Assembly: GCF_000280055.1 (NCBI RefSeq)
Contig: NZ_ALAB01000039.1
Location: 181,649 to 245,648, forward strand
Reading direction: 5' to 3'
DNA: 64,000 nucleotides
Source of the DNA: Alishewanella aestuarii B11
GTDB taxonomy: Bacteria; Pseudomonadota; Gammaproteobacteria; Enterobacterales; Alteromonadaceae
Shown: one piece after another, positions 1 through 9,057 of the stretch
How positions within the stretch are numbered: the first letter of the stretch is position 1
Layout of the letters: each line of letters begins with the position of its first letter
Program-made: the position numbers and the translations under genes
Notes under the pieces: model-generated
Seen by the model: the letters and a program-made list of their open reading frames with translations, nothing else
The model's database searches: none
What the model was told of the DNA's origin: nothing

Positions 1-784
1 GCTTGGCTTCCATTTTCCCCAGATTGACATAGTGGCGGAATTTGGACTTTGCGCTGGCATCCCGGATCCGGGGTTGTCCCGGATCAATTTCCCAAGGGTG
101 GAAATAAAACATGTAAGGCGAGCTGCTGCTGTTAAGATAGCGATTAATCAAACGTTTACTCAGCCAATAGGGCAGCAACCTGAAATACCCACCACCGGCG
201 ACCGGTAACTGTTTGCCTGCCAGATTCAGGATTGGCATCGGACATTCCCAAATCCCTTCTGGCCGCATATAGGGTTGTTGCGGCCAATCCGGAGTTCCAT
301 ATAAATCATGTTTTACCGGGTAAGTACTGGAGCTGTAGAGGTAACCTGCAGCTTTGAGTTCTGCAAAAGCCCACTCATTGGTCTTATCGATAGAAAAACT
401 AGGCGCCCGGTAACCGAACACAGCGGCACCGGTGATATCTTCCAGTAACTTTTTTGTGTCGGTAACATCAGCTGCGAATTCACTGCGGCTTTGCTGCGTT
501 GCTTTGGTATGGTTGTAACCGTGACTGGCCACTTCATGGCCCGCCTCGTGGATAGCTCTGACCAACTGTGGGTAGCGCTCGGCTACCCAACCCAGCAAAA
601 AGAATGTCGCCTGCGCTTGCTGCTCAGCAAACATTTCCAATAGGCGATAAGTATTTTGTTCAACCCGTACTGGCATCTTAGGCCAGTCACTACTTTTAAT
701 ATTGTTCTCAAAGGCGGCAACGTGGAAATAGTCCTCAACGTCTACCGTAAGAGCACTCATAGTCTGTGACAACGATTTAGTCAC
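1..784 (-). CDS. XrtA-system polysaccharide deacetylase (partial, C-terminus off the window)
   Basis: I translated the reverse strand. It is open from about 784 to the window edge (about 261 codons). The protein begins with a TVDVEDYFHV segment and later has ATFFLLGW, HEVASHGYNH, GYRAPSFS and FYFHPWE. These are NodB/polysaccharide-deacetylase (CE4) motifs: the Asp-containing first motif and the H-S-H zinc motif. The DVEDYFHV opening and length fit the exosortase-A-associated subfamily (TIGR03006-type), which probably trims N-acetyl groups from the exopolysaccharide. The start may be GTG at 784, with an AAAGGG ribosome site about 8 nt upstream and directly after the preceding gene's stop, or ATG at 760, which lacks a clear ribosome site. 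It follows the sugar transferase in the same orientation, so the two are probably co-transcribed. Only the last few residues should be missing. Confidence 0.85.
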   Translation of the reverse strand, partial: MTKSLSQTMSALTVDVEDYFHVAAFENNIKSSDWPKMPVRVEQNTYRLLEMFAEQQAQATFFLLGWVAERYPQLVRAIHEAGHEVASHGYNHTKATQQSRSEFAADVTDTKKLLEDITGAAVFGYRAPSFSIDKTNEWAFAELKAAGYLYSSSTYPVKHDLYGTPDWPQQPYMRPEGIWECPMPILNLAGKQLPVAGGGYFRLLPYWLSKRLINRYLNSSSSPYMFYFHPWEIDPGQPRIRDASAKSKFRHYVNLGKMEAK

Positions 785-786
785 GA

Positions 787-2199
787 TTAGCGCCCTTTTC
801 CAAAAATTACGATTTCGACAGTTCGGATTAAAATAGTCAGATCGAGCAACAAACTGCGGTGCTTGATGTAATACAAATCAAACTTTAGCTTCTCCAGTGC
901 ATCCTCGGCAGTAGAGCCATAGGGATACTTAAGCTGTGCCCAGCCGGTTAAACCCGGACGGACATTATGGCGCTGTGCATAGTAGGGGATATCTTTAGCC
1001 AGTTGGCTGACAAATTCCGGACGTTCCGGCCTCGGGCCAACAAATCCCATTTCGCCTTTAAGCACATTAAACAGCTGTGGTAACTCGTCAATGCGGTACT
1101 TGCGGATCACCCGTCCTACCCTCGTTACCCGGTCATCATTAGTACTGGCCCATTGGGCGCCATTTTTCTCGGCATCAACCCGCATACTGCGGAATTTAAT
1201 AATTTGAAACGGCTGGCCGTCAAAGCCAACCCGGGTTTGCCGGTATAGGATCGGTGCACCGGTTCGCCGACCGTCTTCCAGGTAGATGAGCAGGGCGGTA
1301 ATCAGCATGATAGGCCAAGCCAGTACCAGTGTGATTAATGCCAGTAGTGCATTAAGCCGGTAATCCAGATTCGTTTTGAAGCGCTGGCTTCGGGCCAAGC
1401 CATTTGAATAAATGACCCAGCTGGGATAGATAAGATTTACTGCGATTTGACCCGTTTCACTCTCGATGAAATCCAGGATGTCAGTGACGTCAATGCCGCG
1501 AGTTTTACATTTGAATAACAGATCAACCGGCAACATATTGCGTCGCTCATCACAAGCAATCACCAGTTGATGAATGTCATTGCGCTCTGCGTAATCAAAT
1601 AAATTTTGTAAGTAGTCAATTTCCAGTAGTTTATCTTCTGGTATAAAGCCGGGTTTATCGCCTTCAATTTTGACAAAACCAACCAGGTTAAAATAACGAC
1701 GATCAACAGTGCGGCGCATCCGGCGCTCGATAATGGCAGCTCGTTCACCTGCGCCCAACACTAACACATTGCGGCGGCTTAATTGCGATAAATCATGATA
1801 TTGAAACAGAGCTCTGAATGCAGCAACAAATACCACAGCTAACAGACAGCTGAATAATAAAGTGAACACGCCGGGGCTGAGCGAACTGAATAGGTTAAAG
1901 ACTATGACTTCAAGTAACAAAAAGTTAAAACACTGCGTCAGCAGTACCCGCTTTAACACTCCTGAATGTGACTCGCGTAGTTTTTGGTCGTACAATCCAA
2001 GCGACAATGAGCACAGCATGGTGCCACAGATGAAAATAACGGTAAATACCAGTTGCCATTCAAGCGTGAGTGGGTCTACCAACGCTGATAGCTCGGCAAG
2101 GTTGTAACCTAGGTGGCAGGCGAGAATAATGAGACTAAGCTCACCGAAGATCAAAATCTTATCTGAGACTTTGGAACGGTGACTCCTTGCGTTGAGCAT
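787..2199 (-). CDS. XrtA-associated undecaprenyl-phosphate sugar transferase
   Basis: This 470-residue polyisoprenyl-phosphate hexose-1-phosphate transferase should start exopolysaccharide repeat-unit synthesis on the inner membrane. The N-terminal half has several hydrophobic segments (about residues 15-130) followed by a nucleotide-binding-like region with VLVLGAGERA (about 145-155). The C-terminal bacterial sugar transferase domain has a membrane segment near 280-305, then KFRSMRVDAE, RKYRIDELPQLFNVLKGEM and GPRPERPEF, the catalytic signature of the WcaJ/EpsB family. The N(G)AQWA.NDDRVTRVGR variant is typical of TIGR03013, the XrtA/PEP-CTERM-linked branch. AAGGAAG lies six bases before the ATG. 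It diverges from the export gene across about 220 bp, which must hold promoters for both directions. Confidence 0.9.
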   Translation of the reverse strand: MLNARSHRSKVSDKILIFGELSLIILACHLGYNLAELSALVDPLTLEWQLVFTVIFICGTMLCSLSLGLYDQKLRESHSGVLKRVLLTQCFNFLLLEVIVFNLFSSLSPGVFTLLFSCLLAVVFVAAFRALFQYHDLSQLSRRNVLVLGAGERAAIIERRMRRTVDRRYFNLVGFVKIEGDKPGFIPEDKLLEIDYLQNLFDYAERNDIHQLVIACDERRNMLPVDLLFKCKTRGIDVTDILDFIESETGQIAVNLIYPSWVIYSNGLARSQRFKTNLDYRLNALLALITLVLAWPIMLITALLIYLEDGRRTGAPILYRQTRVGFDGQPFQIIKFRSMRVDAEKNGAQWASTNDDRVTRVGRVIRKYRIDELPQLFNVLKGEMGFVGPRPERPEFVSQLAKDIPYYAQRHNVRPGLTGWAQLKYPYGSTAEDALEKLKFDLYYIKHRSLLLDLTILIRTVEIVIFGKGR

Positions 2200-2422
2200 A
2201 AAACTTCCTTGAACCTTAACAACCTACAGCCTGTTATATTACATCCGGCCAGCTTTTTCTGATCTAAACATACTTGACAGTTAGCTTAAGCTGCCTGATG
2301 CTTAATTTAGCTGAATTACAGCTTAATTTCTAGTCGGGAATTTAAATAAAATATATAAAAAGTGCAGCCAAACGACTATCTTTTGGTTATATTGTCTGCG
2401 CATCAGACAAAAGGATTCGTTA
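2200..2422. promoter_or_regulatory. Divergent promoter region between the two arms of the XrtA cluster
   Basis: This 223-bp AT-rich gap separates the minus-strand sugar transferase from the plus-strand export gene, so it should carry both promoters. A TTGACA -35-like hexamer is at 2274-2279, but no good -10 follows at the usual distance. Several GCTTAA and AGCTTAAT words form short inverted and direct repeats at about 2282-2330. I cannot assign individual promoters with confidence. No TGGC-N10-GC sigma-54 pattern was seen on either strand. Confidence 0.45.
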
Positions 2423-3061
2423 ATGACCAATTTCACTCCGCTAAAAACCACTTTATGCCTGGCGGTAGGCGTAGCGCTTACCCTTTCCGGATGTGCTAAC
2501 AATAACACGCTGCCGCGGGCAACGGTACAGAGTTCACTCACTACAACCGTTGACAATTACCAGTATTTGATTGGCCCGGCAGATACCCTAAGTATCTTTG
2601 TCTGGCGTAACCCGGAACTGTCTGGCACCTTTATTGTGCGCCCGGATGGCATGATTTCTACATCGCTGGTTGAAGATGTACCAGTCAGTGGTAAGACACC
2701 GACTCAACTGGCGCGGGATATGGAACAAATACTGGCGAAGTATATCCGAGACCCGGTGGTAACGGTTTCTGTTAACAACTTTGTCGGCCCATACAGCGAA
2801 CAAGTGCGGGTGATTGGCCAAGCCACTAATCCACAGGCGGTGAATTACCGGCAATACATGACCCTGTTGGATCTGATGATTGCAGTAGGAGGCTTAACAG
2901 AATTTGCCGCTGGTAACAAAGCGAAGCTGGTTCGCACTACCAATGGTTCGCAGCGCACTTACGATATCAGACTGGATGAGTTAATCCGCGACGGTAATAT
3001 TTCCGCTAATGTCGATATCTTACCTGGCGATATCATCATTATTCCTGAAGCCTGGTTCTAA
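2423..3061 (+). CDS. XrtA-system polysaccharide export lipoprotein (Wza/EpsE-like)
   Basis: This 212-residue outer-membrane export protein begins with a lipoprotein signal ending in the lipobox LSGC (Cys24). A poly_export domain follows (YLIGPADTLSIFVWRNPELS, about 48-70) and then one SLBB domain (VRVIGQATNPQAV, about 127-200). Such proteins form the outer-membrane exit for exopolysaccharide. It is short, as is usual for the XrtA-linked TIGR03027 branch. AAAGGA precedes the ATG at good spacing. It opens a plus-strand run of four genes (export, chain length, kinase, TIGR03016-type protein) that together make a Wzx/Wzy-style export and length-control apparatus. Confidence 0.9.
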   Translation: MTNFTPLKTTLCLAVGVALTLSGCANNNTLPRATVQSSLTTTVDNYQYLIGPADTLSIFVWRNPELSGTFIVRPDGMISTSLVEDVPVSGKTPTQLARDMEQILAKYIRDPVVTVSVNNFVGPYSEQVRVIGQATNPQAVNYRQYMTLLDLMIAVGGLTEFAAGNKAKLVRTTNGSQRTYDIRLDELIRDGNISANVDILPGDIIIIPEAWF

Positions 3062-3106
3062 CGCGATCTTGTATTACGCAATTTTCGGATCTTTCAGGGA
3101 GGAGTA

Positions 3107-4684
3107 ATGAGAGAGATTCAACAGGCGCTGGAGTTGGTCAGTACCTATTTACAGGGTATATGGCTACGGCGCCGTTATTTTATTATTACAGCCTGGTTGG
3201 TATGCCCAGCAGGCTGGCTATATGTTTACAAAATGCCACCCACCTATCAAGCAAACGCGCGCTTGTATGTTGAAAGCAGTACTTTCCTTGAACCGATACT
3301 GCGGGGCCTGACAATTAATACCAGTCAGCGCGACGAAATTAATCTGATGGCACGAACTTTACTCAGCCGCACAAATTTGCAAAAAATTGCCCGTCAGGCC
3401 GATTTGGATCTGCAGACCCGAACCGATAAAGAATTTGAGCTAATCATTGATAAGTTACAAAAAGAGATAAAGGTGTCGGGTACCAGTCGTGAGAATATTT
3501 ACTCGATTACCTACAGCAACCCTCAGCCGCAAGTGGCATTAAAGGTAGTGCAGGAAACGCTGAATACCTTTATGGAAAACCGTATTGGTTCCAGTCGCGC
3601 AGATTCACAAGCGGCGCAGGAGTTTTTGGATCGCGAAATTGCTGATTATGAGCGACGTTTAGCTGAAGCTGAACATAAGCTTTCGGAATTCAAAAAGCAG
3701 CGGATGAATATCCTGCCTGGTTCAGAATCAAATTATTACAGTCAGTTAGCGGCAGAGCAGCAACGCCTGGAAAGTGCCCGGCTTGAGTTGGCAGAATTGG
3801 AAACCCGTCTGGCGGCTGCCAGAGGCCAGTTGTCTGGTATTAACCCTGCTGAGGGCGGTTCTACCAGTATCACCACTCAGTTTGATGAAAGGATTAGACA
3901 ACTCCAATCTCAGCTGGATACCGCATTAATCCGCTTTACTGATAATCATCCTGATGTACTAGAGATCCGTCGTCTGTTGGATAGTCTGGTTAAACAAAGG
4001 GAAGATGAATTAGCAGCCTTGGCAAATGCAGCATCTGGTAGCAACAACTCAGGCTTTGTGGCTACTCAGAACTCCCTTTACCATGAGTTGCAACTTAATG
4101 TCGCAAGGCTTGAAACTGAAGTGGCTTCTAACCGGGTTCGTGTGCAAGCTTTTGCTAATCGTGTGCGGGAGCTGCAAGGCCGGATGAATCTGATTCCGGA
4201 AATCGAAGCCGAGTTTAGTGGTTTGAACCGTGATTACAATGTAACGCGTTCTAAATATGAAGCTTTACTATCACGTCGTGAAGCATCCGAATTAGCCCGT
4301 CGTGCGGACGCCTCAGAGCAAGATGTGCAGTTTAGAATTATCGAACCGCCGCGCGTTCCTTTTGAGCCGTCCGGGCCAAACCGGCGTTTGCTATATTCAA
4401 TGGTACTGTTGATTGGCTTGGGCGCGGGTGTGGCTATCGCTTTCTTGCGTAGTCTGATATCGCCTGTGTTGAGTAGGGCGTCACAGCTTACGGCTATCAG
4501 CGATTATCCAGTGTTTGGTGTGATTTCTCATACCAACAAGGCAAAGATTTTACGCCAAGTCAGGCTGCATTTTGTATATTTCACTGCGCTAACGGCGTCC
4601 CTGCTAATGTTCTATCTGATACTGATGAGTAACGATTTAATTTTCGGCCGCTCAGCCGAGCTGTTGATGAGGATGGTGCGGTGA
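3107..4684 (+). CDS. XrtA-system chain-length determinant protein (Wzz-like)
   Basis: This 525-residue inner-membrane polysaccharide co-polymerase has a Wzz domain at the N-terminus, with a membrane segment at about 24-44. A long Glu/Arg/Leu-rich coiled coil follows (about 175-240 and 330-400), then the proline-rich motif RIIEPPRVPFEPSGPNRR and C-terminal membrane segments at about 432-450 and 492-512. It should set polymer length together with the kinase encoded next. The ribosome site GGGAGGAG is strong. Its TGA overlaps the next gene's GTG, so the two are translationally coupled. The architecture matches TIGR03007. Confidence 0.9.
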   Translation: MREIQQALELVSTYLQGIWLRRRYFIITAWLVCPAGWLYVYKMPPTYQANARLYVESSTFLEPILRGLTINTSQRDEINLMARTLLSRTNLQKIARQADLDLQTRTDKEFELIIDKLQKEIKVSGTSRENIYSITYSNPQPQVALKVVQETLNTFMENRIGSSRADSQAAQEFLDREIADYERRLAEAEHKLSEFKKQRMNILPGSESNYYSQLAAEQQRLESARLELAELETRLAAARGQLSGINPAEGGSTSITTQFDERIRQLQSQLDTALIRFTDNHPDVLEIRRLLDSLVKQREDELAALANAASGSNNSGFVATQNSLYHELQLNVARLETEVASNRVRVQAFANRVRELQGRMNLIPEIEAEFSGLNRDYNVTRSKYEALLSRREASELARRADASEQDVQFRIIEPPRVPFEPSGPNRRLLYSMVLLIGLGAGVAIAFLRSLISPVLSRASQLTAISDYPVFGVISHTNKAKILRQVRLHFVYFTALTASLLMFYLILMSNDLIFGRSAELLMRMVR

Positions 4685-5541
4685 GTATTATCGAGAAAGC
4701 GCTGGCACGCCGTGCCGACCAGCAAGGCAATCAACCTAGATCAAAAACTGATCCTATTGTTGATGAGATAAACCATGCCGATGATCCTTTGTTGACAACG
4801 GTCAGTGGCCGGCATCAGGTTGAGTTAGATCTGAAACAGCTTGAACAACAAGGTTTTGTTTCGCTTAGTACTCAGCGTCGCTTAATCAACGAGGAGTATC
4901 GGGTAATTAAGCGTAAGTTGATTAATAATGCCTTTGGTCCGCTGGCTGAAACCTTGCATCACCCTAATTTGATCCTGGTATCTAGTTCACGGCCAGGGGA
5001 AGGTAAGACGTTTTCGTCGATTAACCTGGCGCTAAGCATTGCCTTAGAACAGGATAAAACGGTCTTGTTAGTCGATGCTGACGTGCTGCGACCGAAGATC
5101 GCTAAAACTCTCAATGTACAGCATGAAGTGGGCTTAACAGACTATTTGCTTTCGAGTGAGATTAGCGTATCGGACATTTTACTGAATACCAATGTGCCCC
5201 GATTGAAATTAGTCACCGCTGGCACACCGCATCATCTTTCTACCGAGTTACTGGCAAGTGATCGCATGCTAAAGCTGGCTGCTGAGTTCGCCAACCGCTA
5301 TGCCGATCGTATCGTGATTTTTGATGCGCCGCCTTTGCTAGGGGTTAACGAAACTTCTGTTATGGCTAGTATGTGCGGCCAGGGGGTGTTAGTGGTGGAA
5401 GAAAATAGGACCCGATTAAATGAGATTGAGCAATCAGTCGCGTTGCTACCTAGTGAGATGGCAGTAGGTTTTCTGATCAATAAAGCGCATCGTAATCAGG
5501 GAAAAGGATACGGCTATGGATATTACTATGGCGCCGAATAA
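4681..5541 (+). CDS. XrtA-associated tyrosine autokinase (BY-kinase)
   Basis: This 286-residue cytoplasmic bacterial tyrosine kinase works with the chain-length protein. Walker A is SSRPGEGKT (102-110, Lys109), Walker A' is LLVDAD (about 129-134) and Walker B is IVIFDAPP (211-218). The C-terminus ends in a tyrosine cluster (GYGYGYYYG, about 276-284), the expected autophosphorylation tail. The kinase is a separate protein from the Wzz-type subunit, as in Gram-positive CapA/CapB and XrtA (TIGR03018) systems. The start is GTG, overlapping the preceding stop by four bases. The 3' end overlaps the following gene by 26 bases, which supports tight co-expression. Confidence 0.9.
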   Translation: MSIIEKALARRADQQGNQPRSKTDPIVDEINHADDPLLTTVSGRHQVELDLKQLEQQGFVSLSTQRRLINEEYRVIKRKLINNAFGPLAETLHHPNLILVSSSRPGEGKTFSSINLALSIALEQDKTVLLVDADVLRPKIAKTLNVQHEVGLTDYLLSSEISVSDILLNTNVPRLKLVTAGTPHHLSTELLASDRMLKLAAEFANRYADRIVIFDAPPLLGVNETSVMASMCGQGVLVVEENRTRLNEIEQSVALLPSEMAVGFLINKAHRNQGKGYGYGYYYGAE

Positions 5542-7150
5542 CGGCCGCAAATTGCGCACCAAGCTTGCTTACTGCGCCAGTTTGGTTACCCTGGCTTGTA
5601 CTGCTGCAACCCTACCAGCGAGCGCTGCCCAATCAAAATTGAGCCCTGAGATCCGCACTGCTTTTTATGGCTATCAGCTGAATTTACCAGAACAAGCGGA
5701 TAAAGATAAAGGCGCCGCCTGGGAGTTAGAACCCTCTATTAGCTGGACTCGGCAGTCAGCGGGTATGCAAACCCGGTTTAGCTGGCAGCACAATACCGTG
5801 CTTTATAAAGACGAGCAACGTGACGATCGTCACTTTAATGACCTCTCACTTGCCAATCGCATGACGTTCCTGCGTGACCGTATTAGTTGGGATCTCAATG
5901 CCAGTCAAAGTTATCAGCTGCGCAATAGCCGGCTCGGTATTTTCTCTGACAAAATTACTGGCGGCGAAAATTTAAGTCGGGTACAGCGTTATGGTAGTGG
6001 TCTAAGTTATCGCAGTTTAACCAGTTCACCTTATCGGATTGAAGCAGCGTTAAATTATGGTACTACTGATAGCCAGAGCCCATTAATTGATGATGGTTTA
6101 TTTGAATATAAAACGGATGCTTACAGCGGTAGCTGGTTATTAGGTACCAGTCAGCGCGCGTTAAATTTCTTTTGGCAATATAATGGCCAATTGCAGGAAA
6201 TCGAGCGCAGCAGCGGGCCTGATGTGTCGATACGTAATCATGGGTTGGTTGTTGGTGTACCTTTTGCGCCCAATTTTTCTGTGATTGGTCGTGCAGGAGC
6301 TGAACGTGTAGATAACGGCAGTGCCGTTGACAATAAATTTGATTACTTTGGGGCGGGTGTTGAATATCGCTTTGGTGCGCGCTCACGTGTCAACGTCACG
6401 ATGAACCGCAGTGATTCCAGCGTTTTTGGCGTGGAAAAAGATACCGATACCTATATTGCATCGGAGTTTGTAATAGCGCCAACCCGCCGCACCAGTTTAG
6501 AAGGTAATTTTGACCGGCGCTATTTCGGGCGTACTACAAGTTTACAAGGGCGCTATGATTTAAGGTTCTTATCCATGCGTTTACGGATGAGTGATAATAT
6601 CCGTACTCAAAACCAGTTTGACCGCGAACAGGAAGAGTTGGGAATTTTTGTCTGTCCTGATACTGCGGCAAATTTTAATGATTGTTACCGGCCACCCACC
6701 AATCAGTATGTGCCGGTATTTGGTGAGTCATTACAAGAGTTGTCAATCATTAATGCGGAATTGCGCGAAGAGTTGGTACAAACCCGTAATATTGGTTTCA
6801 GTCTCGGTTACAGCAAAAATCGCCTGAACCTGAATTTGACACTCAGTTCCCGTAAAACTGACTATCTGGAAACAAACGAATTTAACCGCAGCAATAATAT
6901 CAGTTTGGACAGCAGTTGGCGTTTAGATCAACTCAACCGGCTGACCGCAGCCATAAATTATTACGATATCGATTATCGTAACGAAGTCCGGCAAGATAAA
7001 AACCTCTCATTGTCGATTGGTTATATCCGTACGCTCGGTGAGCGCTCTGACTTGCGCTTAACAGCGCGGCGTCTGAACCGAAATTCCACGTTGGAACAGT
7101 TCGATAACAGCGAAAACCGTGTTTGGTTAGAATATAAATACCGTTTCTAG
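5516..7150 (+). CDS. XrtA/PEP-CTERM system-associated outer-membrane protein (TIGR03016-like)
   Basis: This 544-residue protein has a signal peptide (hydrophobic stretch about 17-38, cleavage after ASA near 38). The rest is rich in alternating aromatic and polar strands (for example TRFSWQHNTVLY, NVTMNRSDSS, LRLTARRLNR) and ends in a terminal aromatic (VWLEYKYRF), typical of an outer-membrane beta-barrel. Its position right after the tyrosine kinase matches the TIGR03016 family of XrtA clusters. A role as an outer-membrane pore or partner for the polysaccharide is inferred; the biochemical function is not established as far as I know. AAAAGGA lies eight bases upstream of ATG 5516. A second in-frame ATG at 5528 is possible. 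Confidence 0.85.
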   Translation: MDITMAPNNGRKLRTKLAYCASLVTLACTAATLPASAAQSKLSPEIRTAFYGYQLNLPEQADKDKGAAWELEPSISWTRQSAGMQTRFSWQHNTVLYKDEQRDDRHFNDLSLANRMTFLRDRISWDLNASQSYQLRNSRLGIFSDKITGGENLSRVQRYGSGLSYRSLTSSPYRIEAALNYGTTDSQSPLIDDGLFEYKTDAYSGSWLLGTSQRALNFFWQYNGQLQEIERSSGPDVSIRNHGLVVGVPFAPNFSVIGRAGAERVDNGSAVDNKFDYFGAGVEYRFGARSRVNVTMNRSDSSVFGVEKDTDTYIASEFVIAPTRRTSLEGNFDRRYFGRTTSLQGRYDLRFLSMRLRMSDNIRTQNQFDREQEELGIFVCPDTAANFNDCYRPPTNQYVPVFGESLQELSIINAELREELVQTRNIGFSLGYSKNRLNLNLTLSSRKTDYLETNEFNRSNNISLDSSWRLDQLNRLTAAINYYDIDYRNEVRQDKNLSLSIGYIRTLGERSDLRLTARRLNRNSTLEQFDNSENRVWLEYKYRF

Positions 7151-7178
7151 TAAGAGTCTAGACGGTTTTGAAGCAGAG

Positions 7179-7212
7179 AACGCCGGAGGCATTAAAACCT
7201 CCGGCGTTTTTC
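7179..7212 (+). terminator. Rho-independent terminator of the XrtA export operon
   Basis: Perfect 11-bp arms AACGCCGGAGG (7179-7189) and CCTCCGGCGTT (7198-7208) with an 8-nt loop are followed by a T tract. It sits between the convergent TIGR03016-like and ATPase genes. Confidence 0.9.
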
Positions 7213-8216
7213 TATTCAGATTTAGTACTTTGCTGGCGTTGTAGGATCAACTCGTCCAGTTCTTTTAACAGCCTGATCTTTTGTTCCAGCGTTTCGGTTA
7301 AAAGTTGTTGTACCGGTTGAGACTGAGCCACGGTTTGCTCAGAGATCGTGGGTTGGGGGGGGGCTGCTACCGGTGCTACAGGTGTTGGTGCTGTCGCTAC
7401 CTGATGTGCGACCTCGCCACTGATTTCTTCAATGACTTTCGCTGCGTGCTCTGCGGTCAGTTCGGTTAGCTGCTCCAAAAAACCCAGCAGCAGCATACGG
7501 TCCATCAATAGGTTGATTTTGCGCGGAACGCCCCTGCTAAAGCGCTGCACCAGTGGATAGACATCGGGTGATACCAAGGTGCGTTGCATACCCGCAGCTT
7601 GAAGCCTGAACTCGATATATTCGCGGGTTTCCTCTTCTAACAAAGGTGTCAGATTAGATGAGGCAATGATCCTTTGTCTGAACTGTTCCATGTTCGGCGC
7701 CTGAATTATCGCATTCAGTTCATTTTGACCCAGTAAAAAGCTTTGTAGTAGCGGAGCCCCGTTTACCTGAAAATTAGACAGCATTCTCAGCTCTTCAATG
7801 GACTCCAGTGGCAGGTTTTGCGCTTCGTCTACTAACAGCAAGGCGCGTCTTTGTTGGGTGTGTAAACGCTTTAAATACAGGTAAATCGCATCCAGGTAAC
7901 TGGCTTTACTATGTTCAGTCACCACCAGATTAAAGGTGCTGGCGATCATTCGGATCAGATCATCCGGTGCCAGTTTCGAAGTCACGATCTGCCGGGCGAC
8001 TATTTCATCAGGACTTAACTGAGCTAACAGTTGATTGGCGATGGTGGTCTTGCCGGTACCGACATCGCCGGTAATCACAATAAAACCTTCGCCCTGGGAT
8101 AAACCATATTGCAAATAGGCGAGGGCTTTTTTATGTAACTTGCCGGCATAAAAGCAACTGGCACTGGGGGTTAGCTGGAAAGGGCGCTCAGAGAACCCAT
8201 AATACGACTCGTACAT
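7212..8216 (-). CDS. XrtA-associated AAA ATPase (ExeA-like)
   Basis: This 334-residue ATPase has Walker A GDVGTGKT (50-57), Walker B ALLLVDEAQNLP (about 126-137) and an MYESYYGFSERPFQLTP opening typical of ExeA/GspA-type proteins and of the TIGR03015 family found in XrtA loci. The C-terminal 70 residues are a Pro/Ala/Gln-rich linker and a short charged helix. The family probably powers or gates envelope assembly; its exact role in XrtA clusters is unproven. AAAGGAG is five bases before the ATG. The linker contains a run of nine C on the coding strand (7355-7363), where slippage would remove the C-terminal quarter but leave the AAA core intact. Confidence 0.88.
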   Translation of the reverse strand: MYESYYGFSERPFQLTPSASCFYAGKLHKKALAYLQYGLSQGEGFIVITGDVGTGKTTIANQLLAQLSPDEIVARQIVTSKLAPDDLIRMIASTFNLVVTEHSKASYLDAIYLYLKRLHTQQRRALLLVDEAQNLPLESIEELRMLSNFQVNGAPLLQSFLLGQNELNAIIQAPNMEQFRQRIIASSNLTPLLEEETREYIEFRLQAAGMQRTLVSPDVYPLVQRFSRGVPRKINLLMDRMLLLGFLEQLTELTAEHAAKVIEEISGEVAHQVATAPTPVAPVAAPPQPTISEQTVAQSQPVQQLLTETLEQKIRLLKELDELILQRQQSTKSE

Positions 8217-8357
8217 ATCACTCCTTTAGTCAACACCAAAGCGTCCTGTTTCGGGATCAAATGAATACCTAATGCTACGCCAAGCCGCGCTATTTAACCA
8301 CTTTTTTGCTGCAGAGTCTAAATTTTACCCGAACAATCCAGCCCTTATAAAAAATTG

Positions 8358-8386
8358 TTGACAGGGATCTGCGGTCAACCTAGAAT
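8358..8386 (+). promoter_or_regulatory. Strong sigma-70 promoter for the tRNA array
   Basis: The hexamers TTGACA (8358-8363) and TAGAAT (8381-8386) are separated by 17 nt. A G/C-rich discriminator (GCGCCCCG) follows, as in stringently controlled stable-RNA promoters. The first tRNA begins 52 nt downstream. Confidence 0.85.
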
Positions 8387-8438
8387 GCGCCCCGTGTTCA
8401 GCGATAACGCTTGCGTGTCGATGAGTGCAGAAAAGTGT

Positions 8439-8514
<76 letters not shown>

Positions 8515-8526
8515 AGATTTTATTGC

Positions 8527-8602
8527 GTCCCCTTCGTCTAGAGGCCTAGGACACCGCCCTTTCACGGCGGTAACAGGGGTTCGAATCCCCTAGGGGACGC
8601 CA
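8527..8602 (+). tRNA. tRNA-Glu (anticodon TTC), copy 1
   Basis: The 76-nt cloverleaf has acceptor GTCCCCT/AGGGGAC, anticodon stem CCGCC/GGCGG with loop CTTTCAC (TTC), discriminator G and an encoded CCA. It lies 12 nt after the first tRNA-Ala. Confidence 0.97.
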
Positions 8603-8635
8603 CTAAATCTACACACTTTTCATGACTGTTACAGC

Positions 8636-8711
8636 GTCCCCTTCGTCTAGAGGCCTAGGACACCGCCCTTTCACGGCGGTAACAGGGGTTCGAATCCCCT
8701 AGGGGACGCCA
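8636..8711 (+). tRNA. tRNA-Glu (anticodon TTC), copy 2
   Basis: Identical in sequence to the copy at 8527. The 33-nt spacer is unrelated to the previous one. Confidence 0.97.
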
Positions 8712-8737
8712 CTTCAGTCACACCAGCACACTGTTAT

Positions 8738-8813
8738 GTCCCCTTCGTCTAGAGGCCTAGGACACCGCCCTTTCACGGCGGTAACAGGGGTTCGAATCCC
8801 CTAGGGGACGCCA
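8738..8813 (+). tRNA. tRNA-Glu (anticodon TTC), copy 3
   Basis: Identical to copies 1 and 2, with the same 76-nt cloverleaf and encoded CCA. Confidence 0.97.
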
Positions 8814-8861
8814 CTTCTTCACAAGTGGTATTTTCCTGGACTAACAGTTCCAACCCAATTT

Positions 8862-8937
<76 letters not shown>

Positions 8938-8948
8938 ATTTCCAGTGC

Positions 8949-9024
8949 GTCCCCTTCGTCTAGAGGCCTAGGACACCGCCCTTTCACGGCGGTAACAGGG
9001 GTTCGAATCCCCTAGGGGACGCCA
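8949..9024 (+). tRNA. tRNA-Glu (anticodon TTC), copy 4
   Basis: Identical to the other tRNA-Glu copies. It is the last intact tRNA before the decayed copies. Confidence 0.97.
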
Positions 9025-9057
9025 TCTATCATCTTTTCTATTATCTTTCAAGTTTAT

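Noticed and set aside
2274..2302. Sigma-70 promoter for the export operon starting from TTGACA at 2274
   Set aside because: No acceptable -10 at 16-18 nt; only the general promoter region was annotated.
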